Positions 7,145 through 13,684 of a DNA stretch of 22,303 nt are shown here, one piece after another. Below the pieces are notes generated by a model. The model did no database searches and was not told where the DNA came from. It was given only the letters and a program-made list of their open reading frames with translations. Numbering within the stretch: the stretch's first letter is position 1; every line of letters begins with the position of its first letter. Position numbers and translations under genes: made by a program. The stretch is from Candidatus Villigracilis proximus (lineage in GTDB: Bacteria; Chloroflexota; Anaerolineae; Anaerolineales; Villigracilaceae): the NCBI GenBank assembly GCA_016715195.1, contig JADKBB010000038.1:1-22303 (forward strand), in the 5' to 3' direction.

Positions 7145-7575
7145 GGAAACTCTTTTCCAAAGACACGGTCTTCCTTCATTTCCCGCCAGTCGCAATGCTC
7201 GTAAAACTTCATTGCTTCTGTATTATCAGCGGAGACGAGTAAATAACATTTTTTACAACCTTTGGCTTGCAAGCGTTTTTCCACTTCCTGAAGAAGCGCG
7301 GCACCAATGCCCTGTTGGCGCACATCCACTTGTACTGCAAGATGATAGATCATGCCGCGGCGGCCATCATATCCCCCAATGATCGTGCCTACAATATTTT
7401 CGTTTTCTTCTGCAACCAAAAACAGATCGGGGTCACGCTGTAATTTTTTTTGTATCTCTTCAAGTGTGTCCGAACGGCCCACTTGAACTCCAATTTCCAT
7501 GGAGCCCCATAATTTCAGCGCAGCCTCATGATCGTCTGGAAAACAAAACTCTCGTATGCGTATACGAGCAGACAT
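7141..7575 (-). CDS. GNAT family N-acetyltransferase
   Basis: A 144-residue single-domain acetyltransferase. The acetyl-CoA pyrophosphate-binding motif A is RQQGIGAALL in the middle of the protein, preceded by the strand IYHLAVQVDV. The C-terminal LLVSADNTEAMKFYEHCDW is the usual GNAT end (NxxAxxFYxxxGF form). The substrate cannot be told; such proteins acetylate small molecules or protein N-termini. Its start codon shares one base with the stop of the receiver gene (TGATG), and its stop overlaps the mog start (ATGA), so all three are probably translationally coupled. Confidence 0.85.
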   Translation of the reverse strand: MSARIRIREFCFPDDHEAALKLWGSMEIGVQVGRSDTLEEIQKKLQRDPDLFLVAEENENIVGTIIGGYDGRRGMIYHLAVQVDVRQQGIGAALLQEVEKRLQAKGCKKCYLLVSADNTEAMKFYEHCDWREMKEDRVFGKEFP

Positions 7576-7940
7576 CAGGCGCTTCGCATGGTCTGCTTTA
7601 ATATTGAGATAAGATCATCGGGCATGTATGGTTTTAGTAAAAATCCATCTGCGCCATGCCGCATACATTCTTCCCTGACATTCGCGCCTGAAGACATCAC
7701 AACGCGCACACTGGATGTGACCGGAGAACCTCTCAGTGCGTCTACAATATCGATGCCGCTCTGATGCGATAAATGTACATCCAGCAAAAGCACATCGGGG
7801 TTTTCAGTGATTACAGCCGCGGGAACATCTGCATCAGCCTGTAATGCAACAACTTCAAACCCCTCCATTTTCAGCAGGGTTTTCAAGAGTGAGACCATGG
7901 TTATATCATCTTCAGCGAGCAGTACTTTTGCTTTTGCCAT
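7575..7940 (-). CDS. Stand-alone response regulator receiver domain
   Basis: A 121-residue CheY/Spo0F-like receiver with no output domain. The acidic pocket is E10-D11-D12, the phosphate acceptor is Asp54 in VLLLDVHLS, Ser83/Ser84 takes the switch position, and Lys103 is in FLLKPY. It should signal by protein contact after phosphorylation, but no histidine kinase is in the window. Its ATG lies 29 bases inside the 3' end of lon, and its stop overlaps the GNAT start. Translation therefore seems tied to lon, which suggests a link between this receiver and proteolysis or stress, though this is inference only. Confidence 0.88.
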   Translation of the reverse strand: MAKAKVLLAEDDITMVSLLKTLLKMEGFEVVALQADADVPAAVITENPDVLLLDVHLSHQSGIDIVDALRGSPVTSSVRVVMSSGANVREECMRHGADGFLLKPYMPDDLISILKQTMRSA

Positions 7941-10533
7941 TATTTTTTACTTTCTTTAATTTGGATTTTTTCTTAAGCGGCTTGCTGGCTTGTTTTTTAA
8001 CCGGCTTTGCTTTTTCGAGAGCGGCTTCGATCACATCTTCCACAGATTCAGCAAAAATGAATTTCATGGATTGCCTGATCTCGTCGGGCACATCGTCAAT
8101 ATCCTGTTCGTTTCGTTTGGGCAGGATCACGGTGGTTAGACCATTACGATGAGCTGCAAGCACTTTTTCCTTGACGCCGCCAATCGCCAAAACCTGACCT
8201 CGTAAAGTGATCTCGCCGGTCATGCCAATTTGCGGCTTGACCTTGCGCCCTGAGATCAACGACACCAGAGAAGTGGCCATGGTCACGCCTGCCGAAGGAC
8301 CATCCTTTGGTTGTGCGCCAGATGGGATGTGCATGTGGATATCAAATTTTTCAAAAAACTCACTCGGGATATTCAAGGAAGCCGCACGCGAGCGGACATA
8401 AGACAAAGCTGCGCGAGCAGACTCTTGCATCACGTTGCCGATTGAGCCGGTGACTTGAAAACCACGTCCGCCGGGCATGGCAGTGGCTTCGATGAAAAGA
8501 ATATCGCCGCCAAAGGAAGTCCATGCGAGACCGGGAACCACACCTGGAATGGACGTCCGTTTGTTAAGTTCTTCTGTGCCGAAGAAAATGGGATGATCGA
8601 GATATTCTTCAACAAGCTCAGGCGTGATCTCAAATTTCTCAACGCTTCCTTCTGCGATCTTTGTGCCCACATTGCGGCATAAAGCACCAATCTTGCGCTC
8701 CAAATTACGCACCCCCGCTTCACGCGTATATTGGCGGATGAGCATCTTTAATGCATCATCATTAATGGAAATCTCTCCCTCGCGCAGGCTGTTCTCGCGG
8801 GTCTGGCGTGGAATAAGATAACCGCGTGCAATTGCCATCTTCTCATTCTCTGTATAACCAGAGAGGAAAATAATTTCCATACGATCACGCAATGCGCCTG
8901 GAATGGTCTCAAGAGTATTGGCGGTGGTTATAAAAAACACTTGCGAAAGATCATAAGCGACTTCAAGGTAGTTATCTCGAAACTCGCTGTTCTGTTCGGG
9001 GTCCAACACTTCAAGCAAAGCTGAAGCCGGATCGCCATGAAAATCAAAAGTGAGTTTGTCCACTTCATCAAGCATGAAGACAGGGTTCTTTGAATCGACA
9101 CGGCGCAGGGATTGCAAAATACGCCCGGGCATCGCGCCAATATACGTGCGACGATGCCCGCGGATTTCAGCTTCGTCACGCACGCCGCCCAAAGAAGCGC
9201 GGATGAATTTTCGCTCCATGGCGCGGGCGATCGATTGGCCTAAAGATGTCTTTCCAACACCGGGCGGGCCGACAAAACACAGGATCACTCCTTCGCGCTC
9301 ACGGCGAATCATATCTTCCGAAGGTTCTTTCTCGTCATCTTTTCGGTCAAGCCGAAGTTTACGAATCGCAAGAAACTCAAGAATGCGGTCTTTCACATCC
9401 TCAAGCCCAAAATGATCTTTGTTTAATATCTCACGCGCGTGTTTGATCTCAAGATTATCAGTTGTGGATTTATCCCACGGAAGCGTGACCAGCCAATCCA
9501 GATAGGTGCGGATGACGCCATACTCAGCCGCAGCGGTCGGCAGACGTGACAAACGGTCCAATTCCCTTTTTGCCTGCTTCAGCGCTTCTTCGGGCATTTT
9601 CGCATCTTCGATCTTTTTGCGAAACTCTTCGGTCTCTACAGCCTGCTCATCCTTATCACCCAACTCGCGTTGAATGGCCTTCATCTGCTCGCGCAGGAAA
9701 TATTCACGCTGTACTTTTTCGATCTCACCGCGCGCTTCGTTTTGGATCTTTTGCCCGATATGCAATACTTCAGATTCGCGGACAAGCAGCCCGATCAATT
9801 TTTTCAGCTTTTCATAAACAGAATCAAGCTCAAGAATCTCCTGAGCGTCCTTCAAGGCGATGCGTTGAAAATTTGCAATGGTATACGCGGTTTGAAGCGG
9901 GTCTTCAAGCGAAGTAATTGAACCCACCAATTCATCTGGAAAAGACGGGATCATCTGCGTGATCTCCTGGAATTGGTCGCGCGCATTACGGGCAAGCGCA
10001 CTGGTTTCAATATTTTCTTCATCACTTTCAGGAGCCAGATGAATATGAGCTTTGAGATATGGCTCTTCTGCAACAAATTCGCCGAGCCTGAAGCGCTTAA
10101 TCCCCTGCACCAACAAGCGGACTGTGCCATCCGGCGCACGCAGTAAACGATGCACTGTGGCGATTGTGCCTACTTGATACAACTCACCCGGCCCGGGCGT
10201 TTCCTTTTCAGGATCAAGCGCAGCCACAAGGCCGACGAGTTTATCTCCGCCGACAACATCATCCACTAATTTGATCGAGCGCGCCTGTCCGACCGTCAAC
10301 GGGACAGCGGTGTTGGGATATACAACCACTCCGCGCAACGGCAGGATCGGAAGTATGTCAGGGAAGATTTGCTCTTCGTTTTTATCACCAGTTTCCGGTG
10401 CGGACGATGCGTCCTCTTTCTTTTGAATATGTGAAAGAGCAGACATCATGAACGTTTTTATAAGTTCATCATCTGTTTCGCCGATTGACTGAAAAAATTC
10501 GTGAATACCGGATTGCCACCGTTCAGCGGGCAT
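7912..10533 (-). CDS. lon: ATP-dependent endopeptidase Lon
   Basis: Lon degrades misfolded and regulatory proteins in the cytoplasm. From the ATG at 10533 the protein is 873 residues. It has the N-terminal substrate domain (LPILPLRGVVVYPNT onward), the AAA+ module with Walker A GPPGVGKTS at 422-430 and Walker B VFMLDEVDK, and a C-terminal protease domain with Ser747 in DGPSAG and Lys790 in the GGVKEK loop. The frame runs on to 10581, but I prefer 10533: it lies four bases after the hsp20 stop and gives MPAERWQSG. An internal MM at 10449 is also possible. The last 35 residues form a lysine-rich tail beyond the usual end, and the final codons overlap the receiver gene. Confidence 0.95.
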   Translation of the reverse strand: MPAERWQSGIHEFFQSIGETDDELIKTFMMSALSHIQKKEDASSAPETGDKNEEQIFPDILPILPLRGVVVYPNTAVPLTVGQARSIKLVDDVVGGDKLVGLVAALDPEKETPGPGELYQVGTIATVHRLLRAPDGTVRLLVQGIKRFRLGEFVAEEPYLKAHIHLAPESDEENIETSALARNARDQFQEITQMIPSFPDELVGSITSLEDPLQTAYTIANFQRIALKDAQEILELDSVYEKLKKLIGLLVRESEVLHIGQKIQNEARGEIEKVQREYFLREQMKAIQRELGDKDEQAVETEEFRKKIEDAKMPEEALKQAKRELDRLSRLPTAAAEYGVIRTYLDWLVTLPWDKSTTDNLEIKHAREILNKDHFGLEDVKDRILEFLAIRKLRLDRKDDEKEPSEDMIRREREGVILCFVGPPGVGKTSLGQSIARAMERKFIRASLGGVRDEAEIRGHRRTYIGAMPGRILQSLRRVDSKNPVFMLDEVDKLTFDFHGDPASALLEVLDPEQNSEFRDNYLEVAYDLSQVFFITTANTLETIPGALRDRMEIIFLSGYTENEKMAIARGYLIPRQTRENSLREGEISINDDALKMLIRQYTREAGVRNLERKIGALCRNVGTKIAEGSVEKFEITPELVEEYLDHPIFFGTEELNKRTSIPGVVPGLAWTSFGGDILFIEATAMPGGRGFQVTGSIGNVMQESARAALSYVRSRAASLNIPSEFFEKFDIHMHIPSGAQPKDGPSAGVTMATSLVSLISGRKVKPQIGMTGEITLRGQVLAIGGVKEKVLAAHRNGLTTVILPKRNEQDIDDVPDEIRQSMKFIFAESVEDVIEAALEKAKPVKKQASKPLKKKSKLKKVKNNGKSKSTAR

Positions 10534-10537
10534 ATTG

Positions 10538-10936
10538 TTACTCGACCTTGATCTGATTTGATTTTGTTTTTGGGAGGACAACAGTTAAGAATCCATCTTT
10601 ATATTCGGCATGGGATAGCTCCACATTTACCGGTTCAGGCAGGGAGATGGCGGTTGCAAATTTCCCAAACCTTATTTCCATTTGATGATATGCACGGGGT
10701 TCTAAAAAATCAGGACGATTCCCGGAAATGTGTAACGTGTGGTTCTCAACCGCCACTACAAAATCTTCATCGCGCATGCCTGCAATCTCCACACGGACGA
10801 TGTATGCTTCGTCTGTTTCGTATCCATCAGTCGGCGGACTCCAAATCGTTGAGCGCAGATGCCAACCCACCGCATGAAGGGTTTCGCGACGATTTTGTAA
10901 AAGAGCCGTCCCGGTTTTACGAATGACAGCGGGCAT
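10538..10936 (-). CDS. Small heat shock protein, Hsp20/alpha-crystallin family
   Basis: A 132-residue holdase chaperone. The alpha-crystallin domain runs from about residue 40 to the end: YIVRVEIAGMRDEDFVVAVENHTLHISG, then the loop with EIRFGKFATAISLP, then the conserved YKDGFLTVVLPK near the C-terminus. The usual I-x-I tail motif appears as IKVE, that is incomplete. A strong AAGGAG site precedes the ATG. The stop is four bases before the chosen lon start, so chaperone and protease are made together. No CIRCE or other heat-shock operator is visible upstream; it may be read from the tpx promoter. Confidence 0.93.
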   Translation of the reverse strand: MPAVIRKTGTALLQNRRETLHAVGWHLRSTIWSPPTDGYETDEAYIVRVEIAGMRDEDFVVAVENHTLHISGNRPDFLEPRAYHQMEIRFGKFATAISLPEPVNVELSHAEYKDGFLTVVLPKTKSNQIKVE

Positions 10937-10980
10937 ATTTCCAACTCCTTACATACGCATCCACATGAGCTTTGTGCTGG

Positions 10981-11511
10981 TTATTTTCCTAAAGCTTCTT
11001 TGGCGGCAGCTAACACTTCTTCGTAATTTGGCTCATCGCCATTAGTTGGCATATAAGCCACATATTTCACAATGCGCTTCTTATCCACTACGAATACTGC
11101 GCGGCGCAAAAGGCGGACTTCTTCCATAAGTGTGCCGTATTTTTTGCCGAAATCAGCTTTGATCACATCTGACACAGTCATTACCTGGTCGACACCCGCC
11201 GCGCCGCACCAGCGTTTTTGCGCCACTGGTAAATCCATGCTGACGACCATGACCACAATATCTTTTCCGAGTTTGGCGGCTTCTTCATTGAAGCGGCGAG
11301 TCTCACGGTCACATACTGGTGTATCAAGAGAAGGAACTGATGCAATAATACGAACCTTGCGTTTTGTTTCCTTGAAAGCCTTGCTGGTTGACCAGTCGTT
11401 TTTCTGAATGGTGAAATCGGGGGCTTTTTGCCCTACTACAATATCATCCCCAATTACGGTTCGCTCTATTCCAGAAAATTTTATTAATCCGGGTCGTTTT
11501 TTGGTTGCCAT
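10981..11511 (-). CDS. tpx: Thiol peroxidase, Tpx family peroxiredoxin
   Basis: Reduces hydrogen peroxide and organic peroxides with thioredoxin. The 176-residue protein has the peroxidatic Cys67 in VPSLDTPVCD, the Tpx signature, and the resolving Cys102 in KRWCGAAG, at the spacing of the atypical two-cysteine class. I chose ATG 11511 (MATKKRPG) because AGGAG lies seven bases upstream. A longer frame to 11574 would run through the tRNA fragment and adds residues foreign to the family. The gene heads the tpx-hsp20-lon group; the gap to hsp20 is 44 bases with no clear terminator. Its promoter appears to lie inside the HNH islet. Confidence 0.93.
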   Translation of the reverse strand: MATKKRPGLIKFSGIERTVIGDDIVVGQKAPDFTIQKNDWSTSKAFKETKRKVRIIASVPSLDTPVCDRETRRFNEEAAKLGKDIVVMVVSMDLPVAQKRWCGAAGVDQVMTVSDVIKADFGKKYGTLMEEVRLLRRAVFVVDKKRIVKYVAYMPTNGDEPNYEEVLAAAKEALGK

Positions 11512-11545
11512 GTAACCACTCCTAAAATAATTGTGTTTTTTTATC

Positions 11546-11589
11546 AGTGCCCTCGGAAGGATTCGAACCTTCAACCTACCATTTAGAAG
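11546..11589 (-). repeat. Duplicated 3' half of tRNA-Arg, probable attachment-site remnant
   Basis: These 44 bases match 12388-12431 at 39 positions. They correspond to the tRNA from the anticodon loop (CTTCTAA) to the discriminator A, plus two more bases. The copy has no 5' half, so it is not a tRNA gene. Its T stem (GAAGG/CCTTC) is fully paired although it differs from the intact gene's T stem (GAAAG/CTTTC) at both positions of one pair. Together with the intact gene it brackets the HNH islet in direct orientation, as after integration into a tRNA 3' end. Confidence 0.8.
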
Positions 11590-11608
11590 AGTCGGGACAA
11601 GATAGTTT

Positions 11609-11637
11609 ATTGTACCAACTGAATATTATACTTCCAA
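11609..11637 (-). promoter_or_regulatory. Putative promoter of tpx, inside the HNH islet
   Basis: On the minus strand TTGGAA (11637-11632), a 17-base spacer and TACAAT (11614-11609), with an upstream TGG resembling an extended -10. The start would be near 11602, so the tpx leader would include the whole tRNA-Arg fragment. Confidence 0.5.
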
Positions 11638-11672
11638 TATATCCAATCAGCCCTATATTCTACCCCAAAAAC

Positions 11673-11701
11673 TTGATACTCGTTGGACCAACGAGTATCA
11701 A
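11673..11701. repeat. Perfect palindrome, 14-base arms around one base
   Basis: The left arm is TTGATACTCGTTGG (11673-11686), the centre is A, and the right arm (11688-11701) is its exact complement. There is no T tract on either side, so a terminator is unlikely. With almost no loop it is better as a dimeric protein site or a cruciform or recombination site than as an RNA hairpin. Confidence 0.85.
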
Positions 11702-11799
11702 CTACCCGCCTACGTCCTAATTTCTAGATAATTTAAATAAATCATCCAACGTGTCTGACTCGGCCATATTCACAGGGCTAATTCGGTTGAGAGTTAGAT

Positions 11800-11827
11800 C
11801 TTGATAGAGTTACAATCAAGCAACTCT
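11800..11827. other. Interleaved inverted repeats (alternative hairpins or pseudoknot)
   Basis: CTTGAT (11800-11805) pairs with ATCAAG (11815-11820), and AGAGTT (11806-11811) pairs with AACTCT (11822-11827). The two six-base helices cross each other. A second AGAGTTA at 11790-11796 could replace the second helix. Connecting loops are very short for a classic pseudoknot, so two exclusive hairpins are the simpler reading. Confidence 0.4.
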
Positions 11828-11878
11828 GAAATACTACTTGAAAGAAATTAACACCCATACCCCACAATGCCCTACACA

Positions 11879-12313
11879 CTATCCAGAAAACCAACCACGT
11901 TCTTTGGCGGTCTTTCTTCTATGGCAGTTACTACACCTAACCTCACATAAAGAAATCTCAAGTTTTAAACGCTGGATTGACGCACCATCTGCAACAAGTT
12001 TGGATACTTCATTATTTTTTCCCCTAACATGGTCAAATTCCAAAACTACTGGATCACCTTCCCCACAATCAGTACAGGGATGCTCCAAGAGATAATCCCA
12101 GATAAACTGCCTTGCTTTACCTCTTGATTCTTCCTTATGCAACATGACATTTTCAATGTGAGCGGCTTTGTTAGCATAATACCAACTATTCGATCTTTTT
12201 GCTGTGCATGGTTTACAGACAGCATGACGTCTATTTAAAACTTTACTTTTCCATCCGAAATCTTCCATCGGCTTCTCAGTAAAGCACTTGGTACAAACTT
12301 TTGTAGCACTCAT
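11879..12313 (-). CDS. HNH endonuclease with N-terminal zinc ribbon
   Basis: A 144-residue nuclease of the type common in phages and other mobile DNA. The N-terminus has a zinc-ribbon-like set C7-x2-C10 and C33-x2-C36. The C-terminal HNH fold has C80-x2-C83, the catalytic EFDH (Asp94-His95), and C127-x2-C130 with His131 (CSNCHRRKT). It nicks or cuts DNA with a metal ion; the target is unknown. The ATG at 12313 has only a weak AGGA upstream. The gene is the sole coding region between the tRNA-Arg gene and the copy of its 3' half, and it looks more AT-rich than its neighbours. It may be a homing-type nuclease or the cargo of a decayed element. Confidence 0.85.
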   Translation of the reverse strand: MSATKVCTKCFTEKPMEDFGWKSKVLNRRHAVCKPCTAKRSNSWYYANKAAHIENVMLHKEESRGKARQFIWDYLLEHPCTDCGEGDPVVLEFDHVRGKNNEVSKLVADGASIQRLKLEISLCEVRCSNCHRRKTAKERGWFSG

Positions 12314-12329
12314 GATTCTGTAGTCCTAC

Positions 12330-12360
12330 CCTACATACGGCGAGTGCCGCTATATGTAGG
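12330..12360 (-). promoter_or_regulatory. Bulged hairpin in the leader of the HNH gene
   Basis: Outer arms CCTACATA (12330-12337) and TATGTAGG (12353-12360), inner arms CGGC and GCCG with a GAGT loop, and a three-base bulge. A weak promoter candidate (TTGTTT, 17 bases, TATGAC) lies between the tRNA and the hairpin on the minus strand. The hairpin ends 16 bases before the HNH start codon. Confidence 0.55.
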
Positions 12361-12389
12361 TCATACCGACACTTTACAGTAAAAACAAG

Positions 12390-12462
12390 TGCCCTCGGAA
12401 AGATTCGAACTTTCAACCTACTGCTTAGAAGGCAGGTGCTCTGTCCATTGAGCTACGGGGGC
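12390..12462 (-). tRNA. tRNA-Arg (anticodon TCT)
   Basis: A 73-base cloverleaf: acceptor GCCCCCG/CGAGGGC, D arm GCTC-GAGC, anticodon loop CTTCTAA with TCT, and T arm GAAAG-TTCGAAT-CTTTC, with discriminator A. CCA is not encoded. It reads AGA and probably AGG codons. Two positions do not pair: C-A in the acceptor stem (fifth pair) and C-T at the first anticodon-stem pair. Its 3' half is repeated at 11546-11589. The convergence of both mismatches on the junction between halves could reflect past exchange of the 3' half, or base errors. Confidence 0.92.
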
Positions 12463-12470
12463 AATTTCAA

Positions 12471-12917
12471 TTATTCAGCCGCTTCTTCCGCAACTGGAAC
12501 ATTCGTTTGATATGGTCTCAAACCACGATATACACGCGGACCGGAGATCGTCTTTAAGATGGTATCTGCAGATCGATTAAGTCTTTTCGCGATGTCTTCT
12601 GCTGACATGGGGATATTCCCATTGACGAGAAAGATCCTAAATACCGCCTCCACCACTGCGGTGCGGTCGCTGGAGAATTCCGGCTGCAGAGCACAATGAC
12701 TCATTAATGCGTGTTGGATGCCGTCCACGGGCTTTACTTCCGCTGTTTCAGGGTCGATCCAATCGATCATTTCATCTTCTTCGATATTTACGAAGGCTTC
12801 CTGATGTTCAGCGCACAACAAGGAGCGTAAAAATATATGCCAATCCCGTTCGTTTTGCTTCCACCATTCGAAATCAATGTGAAAAGGTGTTTTTATGGAA
12901 GGTTTCAGTAAACTCAT
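12471..12917 (-). CDS. Conserved-looking protein with C-terminal helix-turn-helix, unknown
   Basis: I do not recognise a named family. It is a soluble protein of 148 residues with an acidic middle (NIEEDEMIDWIDPETAEV). A helix-turn-helix-like end reads MSAEDIAKRLNRSADTILKTISGPRVYRGLRP, which resembles a winged helix that binds DNA. There is no signal peptide or membrane segment. The ATG lies two bases after the stop of the larger upstream gene, and the GAGGAG that ends that gene serves as ribosome site, so the two are translationally coupled. The tRNA-Arg gene follows nine bases downstream on the same strand. Confidence 0.75.
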   Translation of the reverse strand: MSLLKPSIKTPFHIDFEWWKQNERDWHIFLRSLLCAEHQEAFVNIEEDEMIDWIDPETAEVKPVDGIQHALMSHCALQPEFSSDRTAVVEAVFRIFLVNGNIPMSAEDIAKRLNRSADTILKTISGPRVYRGLRPYQTNVPVAEEAAE

Positions 12918-12919
12918 GG

Positions 12920-13684
12920 CTACTCCTCATTCAAGCGAAAATGCAGATCGCCAACATGTTTGAAGACGGGGTTGGTCTCCAGCAAAGCGAAAAGCGGAGC
13001 AGGCGGAACGCGGCGCACGAGATTTACCGCGGCATATAACTCCTGTGCATGTACATGACCCTGCGGATTTGATTTCGTCAATTCGCGCATCACCAAAAGG
13101 ACAAGCTCTTCAAAGGAGCGCTTCTTTTCCCAAACGGGATCCAACGATTTGAAATCGGGGACATGAATGGTCATGCGGTCATTGAACTCAGCGGTGATCG
13201 GCTGTTTCAACATGGCAAATACAAATCCACCGTCCTTGCCAACCATGACAGTGCGTACCCAATCTTTTGAAGAGCGCTGACTCTTTACTTCCACGATCAC
13301 TTCACCGGGATTCTCGCCGCGTTTGATCTGTACCAGCGAACCGGGAATTAACTGATGCGCCTTGTACCATTCGCGCAAGCCGAAGACATATCCATGCTCA
13401 AGAACGACCCAGGCGGGAATGCGTTGTTTGGTTTTGCCATCCACCAGTGTAAAACGAACGCGCGGAGTTTCGTAGGCAGTTGGAAATAACTTCTGCGCCC
13501 GGGCAGACATGGGTAAAGTCCCTGCCCGCAAATGTGGATAGATCAAAGCCACCGTAACAGATGTGATCTCTTTTTGTGAATCAATGCCTCCCTGCGGAGT
13601 CAGTTCATCATCCAATTGTTCTTCGAGATTCAACATCGCATCATTAAGGTTTTCGCGATCATGTTCAATGTTGGTGTATTGCAA
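12920..13684 (-). CDS. Large protein with B3-like and winged-helix-like segments, C-terminal part (frame-shifted)
   Basis: This is the second part of the gene that begins at 14483. Family unknown to me. A stretch of beta character (VRFTLVDGKTKQR, then VFGLREWYKAHQLIPGSLVQIKR) resembles in outline the B3-type DNA-binding fold, with a W followed by an L-x-P-G-S/D turn. The final 60 residues (SFEELVLLVMRELTK to GDLHFRLNEE) look like a HARE-HTH-type winged helix. Both comparisons are by eye and weak. The TTG at 13684 is not a convincing start; removing one base near 13695-13700 fuses this with the upstream part into a 520-residue protein. It ends in TAG, two bases before the next gene. Confidence 0.68.
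   Translation of the reverse strand: MQYTNIEHDRENLNDAMLNLEEQLDDELTPQGGIDSQKEITSVTVALIYPHLRAGTLPMSARAQKLFPTAYETPRVRFTLVDGKTKQRIPAWVVLEHGYVFGLREWYKAHQLIPGSLVQIKRGENPGEVIVEVKSQRSSKDWVRTVMVGKDGGFVFAMLKQPITAEFNDRMTIHVPDFKSLDPVWEKKRSFEELVLLVMRELTKSNPQGHVHAQELYAAVNLVRRVPPAPLFALLETNPVFKHVGDLHFRLNEE

Larger units (their letters stand above)
11512..11878. other. Gene-free stretch between tpx and the HNH gene
   Basis: AT-rich, with no convincing coding region on either strand. It contains, from left to right, the tpx ribosome site, the tRNA-Arg 3'-half copy, a tpx promoter, a perfect palindrome with 14-base arms and an interleaved pair of inverted repeats, each listed separately. Confidence 0.7.

Noticed and set aside
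7145..7195. Upstream extension of mog
   Set aside because: It lies within the GNAT gene; the family N-terminus starts at 7144 with an ATGA overlap.
8455..9921. Several plus-strand reading frames opposite lon
   Set aside because: No family features or ribosome sites; the strongly coding minus-strand lon explains the open frames.
11512..11574. Upstream extension of tpx to 11574
   Set aside because: It reads through the tRNA fragment, adds residues foreign to Tpx, and the AGGAG site supports 11511.
11546..12462. Group I intron in tRNA-Arg with an HNH gene
   Set aside because: The tRNA is complete and contiguous, and the other copy lacks a 5' half, so it is a duplication footprint rather than a split tRNA.
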